Below, one piece after another: positions 1 through 7,359 of a DNA stretch of 12,735 nucleotides. This DNA comes from Stephanodiscus triporus (lineage: Eukaryota > Bacillariophyta > Thalassiosirophyceae > Thalassiosirales > Thalassiosiraceae): the NCBI GenBank assembly GCA_036939755.1, contig JALLAZ010000693.1:1-12735 (forward strand). Direction: 5' to 3'. Below the pieces are notes generated by a model that was not told where the DNA came from, did no database searches, and worked only from the letters and a program-made list of their open reading frames with translations. The position numbers and the translations under genes are program-made. How positions within the stretch are numbered: position 1 is the stretch's first letter; every line of letters begins with the position of its first letter.

Positions 1-84
1 ATGAGCTTTACGTAACACTTGGTGATATGGGCCATGTGTTAAAAAGTACCAATGAGATTACGTAACACTGGGTGTTACGGGCAT
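1..84. repeat. Two-copy imperfect direct repeat with internal hairpin
   Basis: Copy 1 (about 1-35) and copy 2 (about 52-84) share the pattern ATGAGNTTACGTAACACT followed by GGTG and GGGC, with a few substitutions and one-base indels, at a period of about 51 bp. Copy 2 contains a perfect inverted repeat, TAACAC-TGG-GTGTTA (66-80); copy 1 has the same element with one mismatch. Copy 1 starts at the window edge, so more copies may lie to the left. No function is recognised. The rest of the segment up to 275 shows no gene I can support. Confidence 0.6.
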
Positions 85-275
85 AGGCTAGGTAGTTCTA
101 CTGAAGATAAAAGCTCATGCTGTGGCTCAGCAAAGATAGGAACTCGTGCGAAAGGACGATTTCTTCTCCTCGCCTCTAAAGAAAGTGTTTCTCAAAAAAC
201 AAAACATCGTGCCAACAGGAGCAATCAGTCGTCCTCAAAATCCTCTGCCTACGATAATCTTAAGTATCATAAAAG

Positions 276-1502
276 ATGAGGCTCCCACTCTCCCCGAGGA
301 CAATTGCGACGATGGCGGCGTCCGATAGGCGGTTTGCAAACAGTTGGAAGAGGATGTCATCAAGATGCGCGCTCCCTAGCCGGGAAGATCTTTTTGGTGT
401 TGAGATGAACGGTGGGGTCGCTGCCAAGATAATCCACACTAGAAAATTCCTCAACTGGAGCGCATGGTGGTATATCACCCCATCATTTTCTTCGACGGTT
501 TTTGCACGTCCGGCCATCCACATAACGGTATTCGTATACCTGGCGATGGGCAATCTCGTCTTCTTCCTTCACGTTCTCAAACATACAACAGCGTATGGTG
601 TGGGTCTAGATGGTATGGACTCAAAACTTTTAACCTTCGTCATGGCATCGTACATGACCACTCTGATTAACCGCTACTATGTAGCCACCCGTGAAAAGGC
701 TGCAGGCTTTTTTCGAGGTACTACGTCTTTTGTGGACTCGATTATGACTGTCATTGACAGCGAGTCCCCACGCGCGAACGAAACTCTCATCTCGCTGCAT
801 AACGCCGCAAATGCCATGGGGTACTATGCGTTTGCATTGGCATCGGCCAAAACCAAGTTCCGTTTATCAAAAGAGGAAATTGCTGGCATATTTGAGGATC
901 GAGATCTTGACAGCGAATATTTACTTTCCACCGGCGAAAAGAAGGAGACCGTCTCAATCTTACGCCGGGGCATGATTCAAACACTGCACCAAGAATGGCA
1001 ACGTGAGGATGGGTGTTGTCGAAGTCTTGATGCACATCGTTGGGAGGGTCTACTGCAGCATTTGCAGACCATGTCAGGCTCAGCAATGTCCCTCATATCA
1101 TGTCTCTCCAGCAATAAACTACCATTTGCTTACGTTCAACTTGTGAGTTGGGGCACATATACAACTTCATTTCAAGTTACATATAGTTTGTTTGTGGAAT
1201 ATGCTCTTCACGTGAGCGAATCAGAAGATGAAAATGGCCTTAAAATGCCATTAACTTGTGGTATCGATAGCATCTGTGGCACAGGGTTTTACATAATGTT
1301 CAATCTTGCCCAGGCTGGTGCGCTCTACTTTTTATTTGGCGCTCTAGAGCTTTATCGCTGCATGGGCGATATTTGGGAGAGTGGGTTGGTTCTCAAGAAC
1401 TATCTTGGCGTGGTGGATAGCGTATGTGGTCCTCTCTTGCCAACAAATTTCCCACCACGAAACCTGAATCAGATGAAATCCAAGAAACGACATTTACCTT
1501 GA
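276..1502 (+). CDS. Bestrophin-like membrane protein (putative anion channel), intronless
   Basis: A single open frame encodes 408 residues. The ATG at 276 is bounded by an in-frame stop at 270-272; Met13 is an alternative start. Four hydrophobic segments are visible, near residues 78-101, 117-135, 282-306 and 335-360, with a long hydrophilic helical stretch (about 138-278) between segments 2 and 3. This is the bestrophin topology. Family-like pieces are FVMASYMTTLINRYY (121-135), matching the pore-helix region where bestrophins read TRWW; the SLHNAANAMGYYAF helix (173-186); and KLPFAYVQLVSWGTY (281-295), matching the conserved PxxYxQxV region. Bestrophins form pentameric Cl-/HCO3- channels. 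The acidic Ca2+-clasp cluster that follows the last helix in animal bestrophins is not seen here; only MGDIWES (363-369) occupies that place. Codon use is less GC-biased than in SEC13. The gene converges on SEC13. The assignment rests on remote similarity judged by eye and is moderate. Confidence 0.55.
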   Translation: MRLPLSPRTIATMAASDRRFANSWKRMSSRCALPSREDLFGVEMNGGVAAKIIHTRKFLNWSAWWYITPSFSSTVFARPAIHITVFVYLAMGNLVFFLHVLKHTTAYGVGLDGMDSKLLTFVMASYMTTLINRYYVATREKAAGFFRGTTSFVDSIMTVIDSESPRANETLISLHNAANAMGYYAFALASAKTKFRLSKEEIAGIFEDRDLDSEYLLSTGEKKETVSILRRGMIQTLHQEWQREDGCCRSLDAHRWEGLLQHLQTMSGSAMSLISCLSSNKLPFAYVQLVSWGTYTTSFQVTYSLFVEYALHVSESEDENGLKMPLTCGIDSICGTGFYIMFNLAQAGALYFLFGALELYRCMGDIWESGLVLKNYLGVVDSVCGPLLPTNFPPRNLNQMKSKKRHLP

Positions 1503-2051
1503 AACATATGAAAACCAAGAAACTTGAGTAAGCCTGTTTTTCAATTGGTGAACCTAAACGCTCATCTCTGGAACGAAATCTATGCGAGGGTGCACTTTGT
1601 CACATTGGCAGATGTCTTGGCTCGCCTACTTCTTCCTTCTGCAACAAAGGAGTATTTTGGGATCAATGTGACGTGCGTCGACGGACTAAGTTTCATAGAT
1701 GAAGTTTGATTTCTCGTTAATATAGCTACAAACATTAAGTTGGGCTGAAGAAGAAATCGTACTTTCCGGTGGCGCAATCAAACAGTCGGAGAATAAACGG
1801 TATGTGCTTGAAATATGGACAAATGGGGGACATAGGCAAATCCTGTAGTTCTACCAAAAGAAAAGCACGGACTAGTCTATCGGGAATAAACGCATGTAAA
1901 AGTCCCAGTATATTTATTCATTTCATCAGCGGAGAGCAGACAATGTGCAATCCCACAAACCAAGGATCCGGCCCGGAATCGTCCATCCCGATCGTCCAGC
2001 GTTCGTTGATGCCCGACGACGAACGGGGACGTCGTTCGCTTCCTTCAGACC
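1503..2051. other. Convergent intergenic region, no gene seen
   Basis: This 549-bp stretch lies between the 3' ends of the bestrophin-like gene (+) and SEC13 (-). It should hold both 3' UTRs and polyadenylation sites. Short open frames here show no recognisable protein features or codon bias. I see no RNA gene and no mobile element. Confidence 0.7.
1913..1918 (-). terminator. Possible AATAAA polyadenylation signal for SEC13
   Basis: The minus strand reads AATAAA about 134 nt beyond the SEC13 stop codon. The position suits a poly(A) signal, but the hexamer is common by chance in AT-rich flanks and is not strictly conserved in protists. Confidence 0.25.
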
Positions 2052-3863
2052 TCAATCGGCGCCCTTCCCGCTCGTCGCGACGTCCTCGACGCGACTGACC
2101 TGACTCCACGATCCGTCCAACGCCTCCTTCCACAGAGTCACGTTCGAATCTCCGCTGCTAACCGCCAGGATGTTGCCGGTGATGCTCTGCGAAAAATTAC
2201 GGCGCACGATCACGACGAAAAATGAAAAAAAATAATAGAACGGAACGGACGGGGGAAGGGGGACGATATCGGGCGCAAACGAAAAAGAAAAAGGACGACA
2301 CACGGACGATCGTTCGAAATCTCTCACCCAGCTGACGCGCCACACTGGATCCTCGAAGGTGTTCACCAGGGTCGGGGTCCACCCACCTTTCCCCCCGCCG
2401 CCCGTCGCGCCGTCGTCGTCGTCGTCGTCGTCGTCGTCAGCGACGCCCCCCCCCCGCCGCTGCTTCCAAACGACGACCGTCTTATCCTCCGAGCAGCTCG
2501 CCACCACGCTCGTGCCAGGCACGACGTTCGGCGCCCACGCCACGTCCCTGACCCAATCCGCGTGTCCGAATCCCGGCACCGTGCTCACGAATTCCTCCCT
2601 CTCCCAATTGCCCGTGCGCTCGTCCTTCCTCCACACGCGCAATCCGTTGTCGCTGCCGCCGGTGACGATGCGCGGGGGCGACGGCCTCGTAGTCGTCGTA
2701 GTCGTCGTCGTCGCGGAGGGAGGAGAAGAGGCGTCGGCGTCGGCGACGTGATCGTCGTCCGCACCCCTTCCCCCCCCCCCACCACCACCTCCGACGACGA
2801 AATCGGTCGTCATCTCCGTGCCGTACGGCGCCCACGACGCGGCGTTGACGCCCAGGGGCGTGTCGGCGAGGTACTCCACCGTCCACGAGTCGTCCGATCC
2901 GTCGTGCGACAGTACGCTCACCCTGCCGTCGGAGCTCGCCGCGCACGCCATTAATCCGTACTCGTGTGGGGCGAATTCGACGGAATTCACGGACGACTCG
3001 TGCAGGCCCACGAACGCCTTGATCAATGTCCACTCCCCCGGCCGTACCTCCCGATGGATTAACACGGACGAGTCGAACGACGCCGACGCGAGGACCGGTC
3101 CGTACTTAGGATGGGACCAGGAGAGCTGGTAGACGGGACCGGTGTGTCCGGCGAGGGTGGCGTTGGGGGAGTAGGAGTCGCCGGAGACGTCGTACACCTT
3201 GATGGTGCGATCTTGATTGATTGATTGATTGAATATTATTATTGTTCACAATTCAAGTGCGCAGGAAGAAAGAGATTCGGGCGATGACGAAGGCGACCGT
3301 ATGATATGAGAGAAAGAGGGGAAAAAAAGTTGGACCACGGATCCGCCGAGACGGGGGAGGACATGGATGGGGGGGGGGCGGGGGGAGGAAGACGAGGAGG
3401 GAGGGGGGGTAAGACCGACTCGTCATCCCCATCCTCCTCGTCTTCCTCCCCCGCGCGAAAAAGAAAAAAATGACACGCGAGAGAGAGAGAGAGAGAGAGA
3501 AAGAGCAAGCGAGGGTATTGGTGCGTGTGGTGTGGGTGCACGAAACTCACCGGAGGAGCCGGTCGCGAGCTTGGTGCCGTAATAGTCCAATCGCGCATCG
3601 TGGACCACGTCGTCGTGCTGGGTGTCTACGTATATCGTCGGGGCGGGCTGCTGCTGTTGCTGCTGCCCCGCCCCGGTGTTATTATCAGGTTCCGCGACCG
3701 CCACGGAGGCGGCTTGCTGCTGCTGCTGCTGCTGCTGGTGGTGGTGATACTGCTGCTGTTGGGGATTATTGGCGGCATATTGAGGCGGCTGCTGCTGCTG
3801 CTGCTGCTGGTGGTGGTACCCGTATTGCTGTTGGGCGGGGGCTTGGCCGTAGGCGCCGTACAT
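2052..3863 (-). CDS. SEC13: SEC13 WD40 protein (COPII coat / nuclear pore), 3 exons
   Basis: Coding exons on the minus strand are 3863-3551, 3211-2328 and 2186-2052, joined at a phase-1 and a phase-0 intron, giving 443 residues. The core begins at about residue 82 (HDDVVHDARLDYYGTKLATG) and continues across intron 1 as SSDRTIKVYDV, then GHTGPVYQLSWSHPKYG, HESSVNSVEFAPHEYGL, VNAASWAP, HADWVRDVAWAP, PVWRVSW and, across intron 2, SITGNILAVSSGDSNVTLW. These match the six WD repeats of Sec13 closely. Sec13 pairs with Sec31 in the COPII outer coat and is also part of the Nup84/107 pore complex and the SEA/GATOR2 complex. At 443 residues it exceeds the usual ~300-320. The extra length is a Q/H-rich N-terminus (1-75), an insert with G8 and T8 (about 240-284) and an insert with D9 (about 358-381), all in expected loops or termini. 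Met1 is the only methionine of exon 1. Codon use is strongly GC-ending. Confidence 0.95.
2187..2327 (-). other. SEC13: SEC13 intron 2 (141 bp, open in frame)
   Basis: The donor GTGAGA follows the codon for Trp399, and the acceptor TTTTTCGCAG precedes SITGNILAVS. Removing it restores the Sec13 motif VSWSITGNILAVS, so splicing is expected. Its length is 47 x 3 and it has no in-frame stop, so a retained copy would still encode a full-length protein with 47 additional residues. Confidence 0.9.
2412..2438 (-). repeat. (GAC)9 trinucleotide tract encoding poly-Asp in SEC13
   Basis: Nine consecutive GAC codons encode D363-371 in the loop between WD repeats 5 and 6. The tract is a pure trinucleotide microsatellite and is likely to vary in length between alleles. 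Confidence 0.85.
2688..2711 (-). repeat. (ACG/ACT)8 tract encoding poly-Thr in SEC13
   Basis: Eight Thr codons, mostly ACG with some ACT, encode T272-279 within an insert of low complexity. It is the same CGA-type trinucleotide as the downstream GAC tract, read in another frame. Confidence 0.8.
3212..3550 (-). other. SEC13: SEC13 intron 1 (339 bp) with microsatellites
   Basis: The donor GTGAGT follows the first base of the Asp105 codon; the acceptor CAATCAAG precedes ATCGCACCATC. Splicing yields SSDRTIKVYDV, a strong Sec13 match. The intron holds a (GA)11 tract at 3479-3500, a G10 run at 3369-3378 and, directly at the 3' splice site, a (TTGA)5 tract at 3213-3232 (TCAA on the coding strand). 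Confidence 0.92.
3640..3842 (-). repeat. CAG-rich tracts encoding poly-Gln in SEC13 N-terminus
   Basis: Several runs of CAG, with some CAA and CAC codons, encode Gln and His runs over roughly the first 75 residues. The longest uninterrupted CAG runs lie near 3716-3735 and 3789-3810. This is a low-complexity extension upstream of the conserved Sec13 core, with tyrosine-, asparagine- and proline-containing spacers. Confidence 0.85.
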
Positions 3864-5402
3864 CTTCTGTTCGATGACGAGAGTAGAATCGAGGATGGAG
3901 GCGGCGTTGTTTTATTAATTGTCGTTGTTGTGTTTTTAGTTGTTGCTTGGAATCTGTCTCCAGCGCGCAGCGCTGAACCCGCCCAAATTGGCGGTCTGGC
4001 CGAAGACACCGCCCCGCGCCGCCCTCTCCCCCACCACCACCAAGCAAGCGGCGCAGGCCAAAACCAGAGTTGTAGTACGATAAAAAATACAAACCGACCT
4101 CCATCAACTTAACAACAATAACATGGATTCTACAGAGTGCACACCCGCGTTGCGACCATCTCGAGAAGAGCCCAGGCGTCGGATATCGGGTCCGTTGGAA
4201 CGTGCGTGACGAGTGGCAATGATTCGTCGCCTCTCGTTTGTGAATCCAATGACCGATCAATCATGATTACTATTGTAGAGTAAGCGAATCGGCTCCTGTT
4301 CATAGCGCGGAAGCTGCATCGTGTCTTTTCTTTTCCTTCCCTTTCATCCGAACGCGGGCATTGTGATGAAAACGTATCCATGCAATCTCACGACGGTCAT
4401 TTGAGCTATCCTTGTTCCCATTCGTTGGCGTCTTCGTCCAAAAGGGATGGGCGTTAATCGTTATCGGAGAGGATATGCGTTGAAACGACTATGGTATACC
4501 ATTTTTCTGAATGCTGCATGGCGTGTTTTCTTGTCTCTTTTTTCTCTTTTTTTCACTTCATTTCGATACGATTCCTCGACACACTCACACAACGCTTTCA
4601 ATATTCATCCCATCCTATCTCTCTAGAGTTACCCCGACGAAGACGAGGCCATAATAATATGGCGGAAGCGTAAGTTCAATCTGCTTGTCTTGTCAAAAAA
4701 AAAAAAAATCCATCCGAAGGGAACATCAATGAACGAATAAATCACAGCGAAAGGTCCGGTTAAACGTTCATGAATGATTGCGCATGAAGAATAAAAATAC
4801 CACCAAAAATTCTGACACCTCTAATGCTAGCCACTTAACGCATGCACAACAACAAAATGTGCCCGCGAGAATAGTGTCGATGATCTGAGTGCTTTTCGGA
4901 CGCAAGAAAATATATATGAATGGACATGATGCTTTCGTCAGTTGTGTTTTTTGATCGGACTATCTCGGGTTTATTGCGCCCCGGTGCTTTTGAATTTATC
5001 TCTCAACGCCCGTGTCCTCCTTGCCCCATAATGTTTGCCTCGGCGCGCACAGGTTTATCCTCCGATAATTATCGACTGACTATTATCTCCTAGTCCAACC
5101 ACCTGAGCTTGCCATGGAGCACAGCGTGGCTTCGAGGATTACGGACTTCATGAAGAACCAGCGGTGATAACGACCTTGTTTGACCCCCCGAGTAAATTGC
5201 GGGGAAAAGAATGAACAACGGTCATGAGATGGGTGCTGCCGATGCGGCGAAGTAAGAAAATAGCTTCGATTCCATATATGCATATACGAACATTAAGACC
5301 CTTCAGTAAGCAGAAAAAAAGACATAAATCTAAGATTGTGCGATAGAGATGATATAAGCGACTATAGATGAATTTAGTAGTATAAAGATAGCAGCCGCCA
5401 CT
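3864..5402. other. Intergenic region between SEC13 and the HA-domain gene, no confident gene
   Basis: This 1.54-kb stretch includes the SEC13 5' flank next to 3864 and the 3' flank of the HA-domain gene. It contains a 12-bp perfect palindrome ATGGTATACCAT (4491-4502) and an A14 run (4695-4708). Open frames in it lack recognisable motifs. The one weak candidate gene, at 4659-5166, is listed separately. I see no RNA gene. Confidence 0.6.
4659..5166 (+). CDS. Candidate small split gene, unrecognised (weak)
   Basis: At 4659 an ATG opens ATGGCGGAAGC, followed directly by a consensus donor GTAAGT (4670). Further right, a pyrimidine-rich acceptor ATCTCCTAG ends at 5093 and precedes a short open stretch ending ELAMEHSVASRITDFMKNQR and a TGA at 5164-5166, with well-biased codons (AGC, GTG, TTC, AAG, AAC, CAG). 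The two pieces do not join in frame directly: the donor is phase 2 and the last piece needs phase 1. An unseen middle exon would be required. A GTGATA donor-like site also overlaps the stop. I do not recognise the protein, and this may be chance. Confidence 0.15.
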
Positions 5403-6959
5403 TTAGATGTCGAATGTTTGATGTGTCTTTGATTCTGCATGATCAGCCATGGATTCTGCACGATCGGCAGTGTCATCATCCTCAACTTTTTCTTCATCAC
5501 CATCGCCATCCGCGTTGTCGTTGTCATTATCATCAACATCAACTTGTTCTACATCGTCCTCTACTTCCGCATTGTCGTCCTCATTATCATCTATCTCGTC
5601 TTTCTCGCTTTTTTTCCGCTTAATCCCACAATTCTTTCTGGGTTCTGATGCTTTGTATGAAAAACAGAGTTTGGAAGCAGGTTAATTCGTTTAACAGCTG
5701 CACTTATTGAATGAAAAACTATCGTGAGCACCACGTTCCCCTCCCTAACTCACCAGGCCTCTTCCATTTGACCCCGAGCTCGGTCAGCCTGCGCACTTTC
5801 TCCGCGTCCAATAGACAAGGCTTCCCCTCCAAAAATAGTTCGTGCTCATTCCGAACACTCCCGATGAAGGACGTGAGGCGCTTGTACTCTGGTTTGGGAG
5901 GTCCTTCATCCCCATTGCGCCATATTGGTATCATTTTCGCCACATGGACGTGTCCATAGTGTTGTTTGAAGTCCACCAAGAGATTGTAAAGTTCATCGTA
6001 CTGCGGACTCTCTCCCGCGCTCCTCTGTTTGATTGGATTTTTTGGGTCCCAAGTAAAGTTGATCGAGTTTAATCTGTTAATCCTCTCCTCCGTCAAATCC
6101 TTCTGGTGCAATCCCTCCTTCTTGCGTCTCATAGCCTTTCGGATATTCGTGACGAAACAGTTTAACCTCGCGCCGTGCTTCTTGGGCACGTCGAAATGCC
6201 CCTGTACGATAGGAGTATTTCCAAAAGGCGCAGAGCTGAGCAAGTCCGGCGCCATCAAAACAAATGAGCATAAATTTTATTTCTAAAATACTACTCACGT
6301 GCTCTTCATGAAAACTCTTCAAATCGGCAAAGTTGATGTCCCAGGCATGTTCGAGCGTACTCCATACAAAGCCAATCTACAAGCAGAATAAATATGTGCG
6401 CAAAAGGAGTGAGAGTGCGCTTTTCAGCCGAGAAAAAAAATCAAGCGATGACACATAGAGACAGCGAACCTTATTGAGAGCATCGATTCGATGCTTCTTG
6501 ATGTGCTTCGTATCCCCGTTCATGTAATATTTGTAATGCACCCTCTGATTCTGCACCCACTTCGATAGCTTCTTGACGTCCGGGGACGAATCCTTGCTCG
6601 TGAGCACGAGGACGTCGCCGTGGGCTTGCTTGTAGTCGAGGAGGTGTTGATACATGATATTCCAGGAACAATTCCGCTGCAGGTCGGCTTCCACGAATTG
6701 ATCCTTCGCCCGAGCGTGGCGTTCCTCGGCTAGGACGTAAACGAGTTATTTCGGCACGAGGACAAACAAGAAAAAAATAACATCATTGAGCAACATTTGA
6801 AGTGTTTACCCACCCCCCCCCACACCACCACCACCCACCGTCAACAATCAACAACGCACCTTCTTTTAGTTGCCGTCTGGCATGTTCGACGCCGGCCTCG
6901 GCCGCGTCGAGCTCTTTCTTGGCCAATTCGGCGATTTGGTCGACGGTCATTGAGCTCAT
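5403..6959 (-). CDS. Protein with three helicase-associated (HA) domains, no helicase; 5 exons
   Basis: Minus-strand exons are 6959-6860, 6729-6470, 6376-6299, 6201-5754 and 5650-5403, encoding 377 residues. Intron phases are 1, 0, 0 and 1; lengths are 130, 93, 97 and 103 bp. Donors are GTGCGT, GTTCGC, GTGAGT and GTGAGT. Residues 5-50 are a charged, Ala/Glu/Lys-rich helix, probably coiled coil. Three HA repeats follow: about 56-125 (from CSWNIMYQHLLDYKQAHGDV to NKIGFVW), 132-197 (with EEHGHFDVPKKHGARL, ending NFTW) and 213-292 (YDELYNLLVDFKQHYGHVHV to ELGVKWK). Residues 300-309 are basic (RKNCGIKRKK, likely nuclear localisation signal) and about 311-360 strongly acidic. HA domains are tryptophan-containing helical modules thought to bind nucleic acid; no ATPase motifs are present. 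Stand-alone HA proteins are typical of diatoms. The role is inferred as nuclear, perhaps DNA-binding and regulatory. Each splice restores HA consensus residues, which supports the model. Confidence 0.85.
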
Positions 6960-7359
6960 GGTAATGAGAGGGCTGCGTACAGTTTGGGGGGCCTCCTGAG
7001 AGCGATGTCACTGGGCAACAGTGGGCCGACAAATAATCAGTTGAGCGACGAGCTCGTCTGTGAGAAGAAGAAAAGAGGGAAGAGACCTCTGAGGTCTCTG
7101 AAGAGAAGAAGAAAAAAGAGAGGGAAGAGAGCTCTGAGGTCTCTGAGATACGTACAAGCGTGCTCGGTCAAACACTTCTCAAAAAGGGACTGAGATTCGT
7201 AGATTAACTACAATAAAATATTGACCGTTTTACGAAGCTCATCTTCCGAAGAACGTTAGCTACTACTTACACGGAATACATAATATGTAGGACTCCCGTC
7301 TGCCGGGCAGCGGGGGGGGGGGGGCGGCATTGGTTTGGGCTGGGCGATCGAGTCGGACG
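6960..7359. promoter_or_regulatory. Divergent intergenic region (HA-domain gene / thioesterase)
   Basis: The HA-domain gene (-) and the thioesterase gene (+) start 400 bp apart and point away from each other, so both promoters should lie here. The stretch contains a duplicated purine-rich unit with hairpin potential (7062-7145) and a G13 run (7312-7324) about 35 bp before the thioesterase ATG. I see no TATA box placed convincingly for either gene. Confidence 0.5.
7062..7145. repeat. Tandem duplicated purine-rich unit with hairpins
   Basis: Unit 1 (7062-7100, 39 bp) and unit 2 (7103-7145, 43 bp) each start GAGAAGAAGAAAA and end CTCTGAGGTCTCTG. Unit 1 contains a perfect inverted repeat, AGAGACCTC-T-GAGGTCTCT (7081-7099). 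Unit 2 has the same arms with one mismatch and a short purine insertion. The placement between divergent genes is compatible with a regulatory element, but no factor is recognised. Confidence 0.75.

Noticed and set aside
2140..2156. GTTCGAATCTCC resembling a tRNA T-arm (B box)
   Set aside because: It lies inside SEC13 exon 3 (antisense of the SGDSNVTLW codons) and no acceptor stem, D-arm or anticodon arm can be folded around it.
2390..3132. Several long open frames on both strands overlapping SEC13 exon 2 (Arg-rich, Ser-rich, Pro-rich)
   Set aside because: They are shadow frames of GC-rich, repeat-containing SEC13 coding sequence; only the Sec13 frame shows family motifs.
3470..4112. Plus-strand open frames with poly-Leu, poly-Ala and poly-Arg over SEC13 exon 1
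   Set aside because: These are the antisense readings of CAG/CTG repeats that encode the SEC13 poly-Gln extension.
5414..5685. Plus-strand Ser/His-rich open frames
   Set aside because: They are antisense to the acidic C-terminal exon of the HA-domain gene, whose Asp/Glu codons give Ser, Leu or His on the other strand.
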